Assembly (NCBI RefSeq): GCF_036227605.1
Contig: NZ_CP109487.1
Span: forward strand, 7,606,001 to 7,670,000
Length of the DNA stretch: 64,000 nucleotides
Direction of reading: 5' to 3'
Origin: Streptomyces sp. NBC_01439
GTDB taxonomy: Bacteria > Actinomycetota > Actinomycetes > Streptomycetales > Streptomycetaceae
Below the pieces are notes generated by a model. The model saw nothing but the letters and a program-made list of their open reading frames with translations. It was not told where the DNA came from and ran no database searches. A program made the translations under genes and the position numbers. Shown in pieces: positions 45,901 to 54,296 of this stretch (positions are counted from its first letter, which is position 1; each line of letters starts with the position of its first letter).

Positions 45901-47696
45901 GCGCCGCTGACGAGGACCGCCGCGCCGCCCAGCGCGCCGCCGACGACGCCCGCCGCACCGCCCGCGCCCTGCGCGCCGAACGCGCCGAGATCGCCGGCGC
46001 CCCCGACCAGCTTCCCGACGGAGAGGGCGACGGCCCCCGGGCGCCGCTGCCCGACCTGCGCGAGGCCTACCGCGCGGCCTCCCAGCTGTACGAGAAGGTC
46101 GGCGTCGGCGCCGACCTGCGCGCCGAACAGGCCCGCGCCGAGAGCGACGAGAGCGCCGCCCTGGCCGAGCTCGACCGCCTCACCAACAAGGTCCGTACCC
46201 GGGCCGCCCAGCTCCTCGAAGGCACCGACGGCGCCGACGGCCCCTCCCGGCAGGCCGCGGCCGCCCGCGCCGAGTCCCTCGTCCAGATGCTGGAGACCCG
46301 CGCGTCCACCGCCAGCGAGCAGCTCGGCCGGCTGCGCGGCGAGGCGGAACGGCACGCTCCCACCGAGGGGGAGGCGCACACCGAACTTCCCGAGGAACTC
46401 GTCCCCGAGGACGTCGAGCAGGCTCAGGCCCTGCTGCGCACGGCCACCGCCCAGCTCGCCGCCCACACCGCGGCGGTGGAGAGCGCTCGGGCCGCCCACG
46501 CGGACCTGCTGCGCGCACACCGCACCGCCGAGGACGGCGCCGGCGGCTTCGACGAGACCGCAGCCATGCTCCGGGACCTGCTGCGCGACCACACCCACCA
46601 GGACGACGAGCAGGAGCCGGTGCCCCACGCGGGCACCCTGGAGGAGGCCCGCCAGTCCGCCGCCGAGGCCCGCCGCTCCCTGCGCGGCTGCGCGGGCGAG
46701 CTCTCGGCCGCCGAGTCCGCGGTGCGCGAGGCGAGCGACATCCTGGTCCGGCACGCCAACGCCACCCGCTACGAGCAGGTACGCACCCCGGCGCGCCAGC
46801 AGATCCGCGAACTGCCCGCCTCCGCCCTGCCCGAGCACGCGGCGGCCTGGGCCGCGGCCTTCGCGCCCCGGCTGCGCGTCCTCACCGACGAACTGGCCCA
46901 GCTGGAGCGCAACCGCGACAGCATCGTCGACCGCCTGCGCGGCCTCGTCGAATCGGCCCTGGCCACGCTCCGCTCCGCGCAGCGGCTCTCCCAGCTCCCG
47001 GAGGGCCTCGGTGAATGGTCGGGCCAGGAGTTCCTGCGGATCCGCTTCGATGAGCCGGACCAGGCCACGCTCACCGAGCGGCTCGGCGAGGTCATCGACG
47101 AGGCGACCCGCTCGGCCGTGAAGAAGAACAGCAGCGCCTCCTTCGGCGAGGGCCGGCGTGACGGCATGTCCTTGCTGCTGAGGGGTGTCCAGGCGGCCCT
47201 GGAGCCCAAGGGCATCTCCGTGGAGATCCTCAAGCCGGACGCGGTGCTGCGCGCCGAGCGGGTGCCGGTGGGGCAGATGGGCGACGTGTTCTCCGGCGGG
47301 CAGCTGCTGACCGCCGCGATCGCGCTGTACTGCACGATGGCGGCGCTGCGCAGCAACGACCGCGGCCGCGACAAGCACCGGCACGCGGGAACGCTGTTCC
47401 TGGACAACCCGATCGGCCGCGCCAACGCCACGTACCTGCTGGAGCTCCAGCGGGCCGTTTCCGACGCGCTGGGCGTCCAGCTGCTCTACACGACCGGCCT
47501 GTTCGACACCACGGCCCTCGCCGAGTTCCCGCTGGTGATCCGCCTGCGCAACGACGCGGACCTGCGGGCCGGCCTGAAGTACATCAGCGTCGAGGAGCAC
47601 CTGCGCCCGGGCCTGCCGCAGCAGTCCGCCGAGGCGGAGACCATCCACGGCGAGATCACGGCGACCCGCATGTTCCGGCGCAGCGGCGTTTCCTGA
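42948..47696 (+). CDS. Giant SMC/Rad50-like coiled-coil ATPase
   Basis: The 1582-aa protein has an ABC-type head split between its ends. Walker A is ENGGGKSVL (64-72, K69) with Leu for the first Gly of the P-loop. The signature is FSGGQ (1448-1452). Walker B is TLFLDNPIG, with D1486 followed by N1487 instead of the usual catalytic Glu. Between the halves run very long Ala/Arg/Glu-rich coiled coils (about 270-620 and 850-1330). They flank a low-complexity Gly/Ala/Pro linker (about 625-680) and a globular middle domain (about 715-840, GIPALPGWRYLAQSVDPADHAAVL) in the hinge position. It is the third gene of the module. A role in DNA organisation or plasmid/phage restriction is inferred from JetC/MksB. 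No nuclease gene follows. Confidence 0.75.
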   Translation: MYELSRIRLYSIGPAGARYADTVLDLRGVGEPVPHPAPTQAEFFEDEPTGPPRRPAPAGVLFLENGGGKSVLLKLIFSVMLPGHRNTLGGASSGVLRKFLLADDCGHVALEWQHTQTGECVVVGKVSEWRGRQVSNDPRKFAEAWYSFRPGPGLSLDSLPVAEATSVRPTVEGASGAQGRRRTMKGFRDSLTEAGKAYPHLEVYFEEIHDRWNEHLTELGLDPELFRYQREMNADEGEAAGLFAVKKDSDFTDLLLRAVTDTRDTEGLADLVHGFGNKLGRRAELMAERDFTAGSVDLLTRIVEAAGARSRLRDVHAGAERRTRTLARRLSARAAQERGRAADLAQRVTGAAHQVTAAESARTRSAAVSAELAYRHASLALTVADKAAAAQRRELLEARTLHAAWQAAENVLRHRAAADRSARVAAAILEAERDAAPALAARATAAGELVRALHTASEHGELLANEEEERSAALQATGEAAHRDATAAATAAQRARSEAEHLRSRLAEVQQETAEAVRAGWLDDTAPDADPARAALAATDAEKTAVAAWDESREAARAAAEAAREAAATESRAELTAARAADAADAAEAAHDAEHRAAASLATAPRLAELLGLPSVPASFLPHPRTQSGAAGAFAGSGAQAASAGTAHAAHGSGGPGPAAPAGPAGRPDAAGAGGLTVADLDRNADDLRQLLTDAVAAAERQLFELRTTAADDARILGALGDGGLLPPGPDVLATVEYLGEHGIPALPGWRYLAQSVDPADHAAVLAARPELVDGVVITDPDTHGRAREVLSGAALLPRSTVAVGTAAALLAPLPPAGDAVDSGVFLVPPNPAMHDEHAADEERQALRARTAVRDTEIRDLAARLGGDRELAARLGSWRTGCPPGRLTELAEAAAAARMFAEETDAELAEARTVRAEADEAAADAARVREERQDTAQRARRVADALAGLAFRLRERAGWQAKLRELADDAAESEARAEVCLDRARAADEDRRAAQRAADDARRTARALRAERAEIAGAPDQLPDGEGDGPRAPLPDLREAYRAASQLYEKVGVGADLRAEQARAESDESAALAELDRLTNKVRTRAAQLLEGTDGADGPSRQAAAARAESLVQMLETRASTASEQLGRLRGEAERHAPTEGEAHTELPEELVPEDVEQAQALLRTATAQLAAHTAAVESARAAHADLLRAHRTAEDGAGGFDETAAMLRDLLRDHTHQDDEQEPVPHAGTLEEARQSAAEARRSLRGCAGELSAAESAVREASDILVRHANATRYEQVRTPARQQIRELPASALPEHAAAWAAAFAPRLRVLTDELAQLERNRDSIVDRLRGLVESALATLRSAQRLSQLPEGLGEWSGQEFLRIRFDEPDQATLTERLGEVIDEATRSAVKKNSSASFGEGRRDGMSLLLRGVQAALEPKGISVEILKPDAVLRAERVPVGQMGDVFSGGQLLTAAIALYCTMAALRSNDRGRDKHRHAGTLFLDNPIGRANATYLLELQRAVSDALGVQLLYTTGLFDTTALAEFPLVIRLRNDADLRAGLKYISVEEHLRPGLPQQSAEAETIHGEITATRMFRRSGVS

Positions 47697-47739
47697 CGCT
47701 CGACGCTTCCCGACGCGCGGCGATGCGGGCGTGGGGGCG

Positions 47740-48198
47740 TCAGCGCGTGGAATAGCGGCCAGGAGCCGCCAGGGGGCCGTCCTCGCGGGGTATTCGGCCC
47801 ACGGCGGCCTTCCGTGCCTCCCGGGCCGCCCGGGAGGCACGTCGGGCCTCCCGGCGGCGGCTGCGTGCCGTGCTGCTCGGCTCCGACAGGACCCCGTACC
47901 GCTGGTTCCAGGTCTGTCGGGTGATCCACACGTCCAGCACGCCCCAGGTGGCCACGATCGTCCCCGCGATCGCCCCGAGTCCCATCGGAAGGGCCAGCCA
48001 GGACCCCGTCAAGGTCAGGAAGAACGTGATCGTCGCCTGCGTCAGGGTCACGGCCACGATCAACACCGCCCGCACCGCGGAGGTCCGTACCGAATCCGGC
48101 ATCCGGCGCCGCCGGGCCGGCTCTTCGACCCACAGTCCCCGCCCGGCCCCGCCGGCCCCCAGGCCCGCACGCACGCCGACGCCCTCGTCACTGCTCAT
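47740..48198 (-). CDS. Hypothetical membrane protein with two helices
   Basis: The 152-aa protein has an Arg/Gly-rich N-terminus, two transmembrane segments (about 40-65 and 71-92, AVLIVAVTLTQATITFFLTLTG and LPMGLGAIAGTIVATWGVLDV) and a strongly basic Arg/Ala-rich tail (SRRREARRASRAAREARKA). Function is unknown. ATG 48198 follows GGGGAG; an in-frame ATG at 48231 would add 11 residues. It is convergent with the SMC-like gene. Confidence 0.65.
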   Translation of the reverse strand: MSSDEGVGVRAGLGAGGAGRGLWVEEPARRRRMPDSVRTSAVRAVLIVAVTLTQATITFFLTLTGSWLALPMGLGAIAGTIVATWGVLDVWITRQTWNQRYGVLSEPSSTARSRRREARRASRAAREARKAAVGRIPREDGPLAAPGRYSTR

Positions 48199-48624
48199 GG
48201 TCCGCTCACTCCCCACCGCGCGGTCCGTCATGCCTGCTCGTCCTGCCTACTTGCCACGTCTGCCCACCACGGCCGCCTCCCACGTCCGTTCCGACGCGCC
48301 CCCTCGAACAGACAGACGTTCGGCGGCGCCGAGAGATTCCCGGATCGCGGATGCCCCTGCCCGGCCGGAACGATCGCGGAACGAGTAATTCCAGCCATCC
48401 ATCCGGTTGCGGGAACTGACGCCCCACCGAGTGTCATCTGCCACATATCGGGCTGCTGTTGACCGGAAGTGTCGGACAACTGGTGATCTTCCTCCCGGGG
48501 TCAGGCCGAAAACGTCCGGACACGCCTTCGAAGCTGCCTCCCAGCAGTAGTAGGCTCACGCCGTTTAAATGACGGAACACCGACCCCCGGTAACGGGGTT
48601 GACCTGGGGGAGGCTGGGGAGGCC
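48199..48624. other. 426-base region upstream of the conservon
   Basis: No gene is supported. A TAGGCT hexamer at 48551-48556 with TTCGAA 18 bases upstream (48527-48532) is a possible promoter for the conservon, and a small hairpin CCCCG/CGGGG (48585-48598) lies in the leader. The region also holds the promoter of the divergent membrane protein gene. Confidence 0.4.
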
Positions 48625-51435
48625 ATGCGCTTTCGCGGGAAGTCCATCCGCCGGAAGATCGTGGCGTTGCTCCTTGTGCCGCTCGTCTCCCTGACCGCCC
48701 TCTGGGGCTTCGCGACAGTCATCACCGGCCGTGAGGCCATCCAACTCTTCGACGTGGCCTACATCATCGACAAGGTCGGCTACCCCGTCGAAGACGTCGC
48801 CCGCGTCATCCAGAAGGAACGGCGCCAGACCCTGGTCGTCCTCGGCGACCCCCGGGCCGCCACCGCCACGGCTGAACTCACCAAGCGCCGAGCCGAAACC
48901 GACCTGGCCGTCGAGAGGATCAGCCTCAGCGCCCGCGACGCCAAGGTCAGCGACGAGCTGAGCCCGCAGAGCGCCCAGCGCCTGCACTCGATCGTCGCCG
49001 CCTTCCAGGGCATCGGCACCATGCGCCGCTCCGTCGACCAGAACGCCCTGGACCCCACGCAGGCCCTGGACCTGTACAACCGGCTGGTCGACCCCTGCTA
49101 CGACTTCCTCATGAACCTCCACGGCCTGGACAACGTGGAGGTCGACAAGGAAGGCCGCGCCCTCGTCGGCATCAGCCGCGCCCGCGAACTGCTCTCCCGC
49201 GAGGACGCCGTCATCGCCTCGGCCCTCGCCGCGCGCAACGTCACCGCTCCCGACGTCCGCCACGTCTCCGACTTCGTCGCCAAGCGCACCCTGCTCTACG
49301 AGTTCAACCTCGTGACCCTCCCCGCCGAGGACCGGGAGCGCTTCGAGAAGTACTGGAAGGACCCCGAGACCCAGGCCCTGCGCGACGCCGAGGAACGCTT
49401 CATCGTCGGCGGCGCCGTCAACAAGCCGCGCAGCGTCACCGCCGCCCAGTGGGACGAGGCCTCCACCAAGGTCCTCGACGACCTGGCCACGATGAACACC
49501 GACGCCGGCAACCGCTACCAGGAGCGCATCGAGCCCGTCGCCACGGACGTCATGGTCCAGGCCGCCGCCGCCGGCGTCCTCGGCTTCCTCGCCCTGATCG
49601 TGTCCCTGGTGCTCTCCGTACGCATTGGCCGCGACCTCGTCCGCGACCTGTCCCGGCTGCGCAAGGAGGCCCACGAGGCCTCCGGCGTCCGGCTGCCCAG
49701 CGTGATGCGCCGCCTCGCCGCGGGCGAGCACGTCGACGTGGAGACCGAGTCGCCCCAGCTCGAATACGAGAAGGACGAGGTCGGCCAGGTCGGCCAGGCC
49801 CTCAACACCCTCCAGCGCGCCGCCGTCGAAGCCGCCGTCAAGCAAGCCGACCTGCGCCGCGGGGTCTCCGAGGTGTTCGTCAACCTGGCCCGCCGCAACC
49901 AGGTGCTGCTGCACCGCCAGCTGACCCTCCTCGACACGATGGAACGCCGTACCGAGGACACCGAGGAACTGGCCGACCTCTTCCGCCTCGACCACATGAC
50001 CACTCGCATGCGCCGCCACGCCGAGGGCCTCGTGATCCTCTCCGGCGCCGCGCCCTCCCGCCAGTGGCGCAAGCCCGTCCAGCTGATGGACGTCGTACGC
50101 GCCGCCGTCGCCGAGGTCGAGGACTACGAGCGCATCGAGGTGCGCCGGCTCACGCGCCTGGGCATCGTCGGCCCGGCCGTCGCCGACGTCACCCACCTCA
50201 TCGCCGAACTCCTGGAGAACGCCACCGTGTTCTCGCCGCCGCACACCGCGGTCCAGGTGCACGGCGAGCGCGTCGCCAACGGCTTCACCCTGGAGATCCA
50301 CGACCGCGGCCTCGGCATGACCCCGGAAGCGCTGCTCGACGCGAACCTCCGGCTCGCCGAGACCCCCGAGTTCGAGCTCTCCGACACCGACCGGCTCGGC
50401 CTGTTCGTCGTCAGCCGCCTCGCCCAGCGCCACAGCGTCAAGGTCGTCCTCCAGCCCAGCCCGTACGGGGGCACCACCGCGGTGCTCTTCCTCCCCGCGG
50501 CCCTGCTGACCGAGGCCCCCGAGACCAACGGTGCGGGCGCGCGGTTCGACGGCGCCCGCGCCGCGGCCAAGCCCCTCAGGTCCGACAAGGTCGGCCACCT
50601 CGGCCGCGCCGGGTCCGAGCGGCCCGCGGCCGCCGCCATGGAGCGCGCGACCTCCGGCCGCCAGCTGCCCGTCGCCGAACTGCGCGGCCCGGTCGAGCTG
50701 GAGGCACCGCTCCCGGTCGGCGGGCTGGACCGGCTGGACGGCCTCGACGACCCCGCCGCGCTCGACGACGCCCCCACGGCGATCACGAGCCGCACCGCCG
50801 CCGCCCGCCCGGTCATGGCCACGCTCGACGACGAGACCCCGCCGAACGGCATCCCGCGCAGCGCCCTCCTGGGCCTGCGCCCGGCGGACCGGCCGCACAC
50901 CGACCGGCACGCGGACCGCAGCGGCTCCCGCAAGGGCGACCGCGAGCCGCACGCACCCACCGGCCCGGTCCGGCTGGACACCCAGCGCGTGGAGACCCCG
51001 CGTCCGGACGGCCCCCGCTCCCAGGGCGCCGTACCGCTGCCGCGCCGCCGCCCGACCCCGACCCTCGTAGCAGAGCACGGCCGCCGGGTGGAGCCCCGCC
51101 CGGTGTCCGTGGTCCCGCAGCCCTCCCCGGTCCCCGCGACCGGATCCGATGCCGGGGCCGCCGTACCCGGCCCCGACATCGGCGGGCTGCCCCGCCGGGT
51201 CCGCCAGGCCAGCCTGGCGCCCCAGCTCAAGAAGTCCCCGTCCGCCGCACCCGCCGAAGCCGCCCCCGACCAGGTGGCCGACCGCGACGCGGAAGACGTA
51301 CGTACGCGCATGTCCGCACTCCAGCGCGGCTGGACGGCGGGCCGCAACCAGCACGCACAGCAGAAGTCCGAGACCGAGGCAGGCACATCCGCCGCCGGCG
51401 GTCCCGCGAACGAGAACGAAGGGGACGGTCGATGA
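48625..51435 (+). CDS. Conservon histidine kinase-like sensor CvnA
   Basis: The 936-aa membrane protein is the sensor of a Streptomyces conservon, thought to work like a G-protein-coupled receptor. It has TM1 (about 10-30), a large extracytoplasmic nitrate-sensor-like domain (about 40-305), TM2 (about 312-333), a HAMP-like segment and the motif FRLDHMTTRMRRHAEGLVILSG. A GHKL ATPase domain follows (about 515-630, with HLIAELLENATVFS and IHDRGLGMTPEALL). The last 290 residues are a Pro/Arg-rich disordered tail. Its stop overlaps the ATG of the roadblock gene. Confidence 0.9.
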   Translation: MRFRGKSIRRKIVALLLVPLVSLTALWGFATVITGREAIQLFDVAYIIDKVGYPVEDVARVIQKERRQTLVVLGDPRAATATAELTKRRAETDLAVERISLSARDAKVSDELSPQSAQRLHSIVAAFQGIGTMRRSVDQNALDPTQALDLYNRLVDPCYDFLMNLHGLDNVEVDKEGRALVGISRARELLSREDAVIASALAARNVTAPDVRHVSDFVAKRTLLYEFNLVTLPAEDRERFEKYWKDPETQALRDAEERFIVGGAVNKPRSVTAAQWDEASTKVLDDLATMNTDAGNRYQERIEPVATDVMVQAAAAGVLGFLALIVSLVLSVRIGRDLVRDLSRLRKEAHEASGVRLPSVMRRLAAGEHVDVETESPQLEYEKDEVGQVGQALNTLQRAAVEAAVKQADLRRGVSEVFVNLARRNQVLLHRQLTLLDTMERRTEDTEELADLFRLDHMTTRMRRHAEGLVILSGAAPSRQWRKPVQLMDVVRAAVAEVEDYERIEVRRLTRLGIVGPAVADVTHLIAELLENATVFSPPHTAVQVHGERVANGFTLEIHDRGLGMTPEALLDANLRLAETPEFELSDTDRLGLFVVSRLAQRHSVKVVLQPSPYGGTTAVLFLPAALLTEAPETNGAGARFDGARAAAKPLRSDKVGHLGRAGSERPAAAAMERATSGRQLPVAELRGPVELEAPLPVGGLDRLDGLDDPAALDDAPTAITSRTAAARPVMATLDDETPPNGIPRSALLGLRPADRPHTDRHADRSGSRKGDREPHAPTGPVRLDTQRVETPRPDGPRSQGAVPLPRRRPTPTLVAEHGRRVEPRPVSVVPQPSPVPATGSDAGAAVPGPDIGGLPRRVRQASLAPQLKKSPSAAPAEAAPDQVADRDAEDVRTRMSALQRGWTAGRNQHAQQKSETEAGTSAAGGPANENEGDGR

Positions 51436-51869
51436 CCGCACCGCAGACCGGCAACGACACCAGGGGCCGCGGCTCCGGCCCGCTCAACTGGCTCCTCGAC
51501 GAGCTCGTCGACCGGGTCGGATCCATCCGCAAGGCGGTGGTCCTCTCCGGCGACGGCCTGCCCACCGGCAGCTCCAAGGACCTGACCCGCGAAGACAGCG
51601 AGCACCTGGCGGCGGTCGCCTCCGGCTTCCACAGCCTGGCCAAGGGGGTCGGCCGGCACTTCGACTCCGGCCGGGTCCGCCAGACCGTGGTCGAGCTCGA
51701 CGAGGCCTTCCTCTTCGTCATGGCCGCGGGCGACGGCAGCTGCCTGGCCGTCCTGGCCGACGCCGACTCCGACGTCGGCCAGGTGGCGTACGAGATGACG
51801 CTGATGGTCAAGCGCGTCGGCGACCACCTGGCGACCGCCCCGCGCACTGGGCTGCCAGCCGGAGGGTGA
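51432..51869 (+). CDS. Conservon roadblock/LC7 protein CvnB
   Basis: The 145-aa protein has the roadblock/LC7 fold (about 16-130, LNWLLDELVDRVGSIRKAVVLSGDGLPTGSS and ETLMVKRVGDHL-like helices). Roadblock proteins act on small Ras-like GTPases; in conservons CvnB interacts with the CvnD GTPase. It is coupled to cvnA by an ATGA overlap and followed 10 bases later by the DUF742 gene. Confidence 0.92.
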   Translation: MTAPQTGNDTRGRGSGPLNWLLDELVDRVGSIRKAVVLSGDGLPTGSSKDLTREDSEHLAAVASGFHSLAKGVGRHFDSGRVRQTVVELDEAFLFVMAAGDGSCLAVLADADSDVGQVAYEMTLMVKRVGDHLATAPRTGLPAGG

Positions 51870-51879
51870 GTCGTAAGGC

Positions 51880-52347
51880 ATGAGCGATTCAGGCCAGGAC
51901 CACCCCACCGGCATTCCCGGCGGCTTCACCGTCGACGCGTCCTACTCCGACCCCGACCAACTGGACCCCGACCACGCGCACTGGTTCGACGACGACGCGG
52001 GGCCCGTCGTCCGCCCGTACGCCATGACCCGCGGCCGGACCAGCCACACGGGCCAGCACCGACTCGACCTGATCGCGCTCGTCGTCGCCGAACCGGCGGC
52101 AGACGATCCGGTTTGGGACATGACCCTCTCCCCGGAACACGCCCACATCCTCGGGCTGTGCCGGGGCCGACCGCAGTCGGTCGCCGAACTCGCGGCCGAT
52201 CTCGACCTCGCGGTCGGGGTCGTCCGCGTCCTGATCGGCGACCTGGTCGACGAGGAACTGGTCCACGTGACCAGGCCGGTACCGCCGGCCGAACTGCCCG
52301 ATGAATCCATTCTGCGTGAGGTGATCGATGGCCTTCGGGCGCTTTAG
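51880..52347 (+). CDS. Conservon DUF742 protein CvnC
   Basis: The 155-aa protein has an acidic N-terminus and the DUF742 core, RPYAMTRGRTSHTGQHRLDLIALV, then a winged-helix-like segment (EHAHILGLCRGRPQSVAELAADLDLAVGVVRVLIGDLVDEELV). The segment LPDESILREVIDGLRAL closes it, as in other conservons. It overlaps the GTPase gene by 20 bases. The biochemical role is not established. Confidence 0.9.
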   Translation: MSDSGQDHPTGIPGGFTVDASYSDPDQLDPDHAHWFDDDAGPVVRPYAMTRGRTSHTGQHRLDLIALVVAEPAADDPVWDMTLSPEHAHILGLCRGRPQSVAELAADLDLAVGVVRVLIGDLVDEELVHVTRPVPPAELPDESILREVIDGLRAL

Positions 52348-52954
52348 CCGCACCGGTGCCATGCACGCGGTGTCGCCGGTCGAGCCGCTGACCTTGAAGA
52401 TCCTGGTCGCGGGCGGCTTCGGGGTGGGCAAGACCACCCTGGTCAGCGCGGTGAGCGAAATCAGACCGCTCCGCACCGAGGAACGGCTCTCCGAGCCGGG
52501 CGTCGGTGTCGACGACACGGGGGGAGTGGAAGGCAAGAGCACCACCACCGTGGCCATGGACTTCGGGCGCATCACGCTCCGCGAGGACCTGGTGCTGTAC
52601 CTGTTCGGCACCCCCGGGCAGGACCGCTTCTGGTTCCTGTGGGACGAGCTCGCACAGGGGTCGCTCGGCGCCGTCGTCCTCGCGGACACCCGCCGCCTCG
52701 CCGACTGCTTCGCCGCCATCGACTACTTCGAGCGGCGCGCGATCCCGTTCGTCGTCGCGGTCAACTGCTTCGACGGAGCCGACCGGCACCCCGTGGTGAC
52801 CGTACGGACGGCACTGGACCTCGACCCCGGGGTACCGGTGCTGCTGTGCGACGCACGGGACCGGGAATCCGTGAAGGACGTGCTGGTGGGGGTCGTGGAA
52901 CACGCGATGTCCCTGGCACGCGAGCGGCGCCGGAGCCTCTCGGCGGGCGCCTGA
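52328..52954 (+). CDS. Conservon Ras-like GTPase CvnD
   Basis: The 208-aa protein is a small GTPase of the conservon/MglA-related type. G1 is GGFGVGKTTL (near 29-38), G3 is LFGTPGQDRFWFLWDEL (near 92-108) and the guanine-specificity region is VVAVNCFDG (near 142-150; N-x-F-D instead of NKxD). It is the output protein of the four-gene conservon. A terminator hairpin follows at once; no cytochrome P450 gene, which some conservons carry, is attached. Confidence 0.92.
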   Translation: MAFGRFSRTGAMHAVSPVEPLTLKILVAGGFGVGKTTLVSAVSEIRPLRTEERLSEPGVGVDDTGGVEGKSTTTVAMDFGRITLREDLVLYLFGTPGQDRFWFLWDELAQGSLGAVVLADTRRLADCFAAIDYFERRAIPFVVAVNCFDGADRHPVVTVRTALDLDPGVPVLLCDARDRESVKDVLVGVVEHAMSLARERRRSLSAGA

Positions 52955-52961
52955 CACGGAG

Positions 52962-52997
52962 GCGGCCCGTACCCCCGCCGACTGGGGTACGGGCCGC
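52962..52997. terminator. Conservon terminator
   Basis: A perfect 14-bp inverted repeat GCGGCCCGTACCCC (52962-52975) / GGGGTACGGGCCGC (52984-52997) with an 8-base loop starts 8 bases after the GTPase stop. It also lies downstream of the convergent thiolase gene. Confidence 0.88.
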
Positions 52998-53099
52998 AGC
53001 TCTCACGGGGGGACCGGGGCCCCGGTCGCGGCGCGGGACTGTGGAGCGAGTGTGAACCTGCCGCCGGGAGCCGTCAAGCGTTCGGACAACACCAGCAGT

Positions 53100-54296
53100 T
53101 CAGCGCACGACGACGACCGCGGACCCGTGCCCGAACAGCCCCTGGTTCGCCGTGATCCCGGCCCGCGCACCGGGCACCTGCCGCTCCCCGGCCGTACCGC
53201 GCAACTGCCAGGTCAGCTCACACACCTGCGCGATGGCCTGCGCCGGCACCGCCTCCCCGAAGGAAGCCAGCCCGCCACTGGCGTTGACCGGGATCCGGCC
53301 ACCCAGCGCCGTCGCCCCCTCCCGTACGAGCTTCGCCCCCTCACCTTCCCCGCAGAGCCCGATGTCCTCGTACCACTCCAGCTCCAGGGCGGTGGACAGG
53401 TCGTACACCTCGGCCAGGGAGAGGTCGTCCGGGCCGAGCCCCGCCTCCTCGTAGGCGGCGCGCGCGATCGAGGACCTGAAGGACCCGGCCGCCGGCGCCA
53501 CCGCCATCGCCACCGCCGAGTCGGTGGCGATGTCCGGCAGGTCCAGCACCGTCCGCGGATAGGTGGGCGTCACCGTCGAGACGGCGCGGATCCGCACCGG
53601 ATCGGCCACCCCGCGCGCACGGGCGAAGTCCATGCTGGTGAGCACCAGGGCCGCGCCCCCGTCGGAGGTGGCGCAGATGTCGAGCAGCCGAAGCGGATCG
53701 GCGACCACCGCCGAAGCGGCCACCTCCTCGGCGGTGACCTTCCTGCGGTAGCGGGCGTGCGGATTGAGCAGCCCTGCCGCCGCGTTCTTCACCTTGACCT
53801 GGGCGAAGTCCTCGGGGGTGTCCCCGTGGAGGGCCATCCGGCGCCGGGCGTAGAGCGCGAAGTAGGCAGGGTTGGTGGCGCCGAGCACGCGGAACCGCAG
53901 CCAGTCCGGATCGTCGGGCCGATCGCCACCGGCCGGTGCGAAGAACCCCTTGGGCGCGGCGTCCGCGCCGACCACGAGCACCACGTCGGCCAGGCCGGCC
54001 AGGATCTGCGCGCGGGCGGCTCCGATGGCCTGGGCGCCGGACGCGCAGGCCGCGTACACGCTGGTCACCCGTGCGCCCTGCCAGCCGAGAGCCCGGGCGA
54101 ACGTGGCGCCCGCCACGTAGCCCGGGTAGCCGGAACGCACGGTGTCGGCGCCGACGATCGACTGCACCTGCGTCCAGTCCAGTCCGGCGTCGGCCAGTGC
54201 CGCCCGCGCGGCGACCCGCCCGTATTCGACGAAACTGCGGCCCCATTTGCCCCAGGGGTGCATACCGGCCCCGAGGACGGCGATGTCGGCGCTCAC
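53100..54296 (-). CDS. Thiolase / lipid-transfer (SCP-x-like) protein
   Basis: The 398-aa thiolase-fold protein has the nucleophile region SVYAACASGAQAIGAARAQI (Cys near 89), and the C-terminal NASGGLASFGEAVPAQAIAQVCEL and GHGSAVVVV motifs. This branch, paired with a Zn-ribbon/OB-fold protein, functions in cleavage of CoA-bound sterol or aromatic side chains (retro-aldolase or thiolase complexes) in characterised actinobacteria. The GTG start overlaps the stop of the OB-fold gene, so the two subunits are coupled. Confidence 0.85.
   Translation of the reverse strand: MSADIAVLGAGMHPWGKWGRSFVEYGRVAARAALADAGLDWTQVQSIVGADTVRSGYPGYVAGATFARALGWQGARVTSVYAACASGAQAIGAARAQILAGLADVVLVVGADAAPKGFFAPAGGDRPDDPDWLRFRVLGATNPAYFALYARRRMALHGDTPEDFAQVKVKNAAAGLLNPHARYRRKVTAEEVAASAVVADPLRLLDICATSDGGAALVLTSMDFARARGVADPVRIRAVSTVTPTYPRTVLDLPDIATDSAVAMAVAPAAGSFRSSIARAAYEEAGLGPDDLSLAEVYDLSTALELEWYEDIGLCGEGEGAKLVREGATALGGRIPVNASGGLASFGEAVPAQAIAQVCELTWQLRGTAGERQVPGARAGITANQGLFGHGSAVVVVR

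Noticed and set aside
42783..47840. 1685-residue minus-strand open frame opposite the SMC-like gene
   Set aside because: It is Gly/Val-rich shadow translation of the coiled-coil gene's complementary strand, without ribosome binding site or domain.
52328..54296. Conservon-associated cytochrome P450
   Set aside because: Some conservons end with P450 genes, but here the next gene is a convergent thiolase after a terminator.
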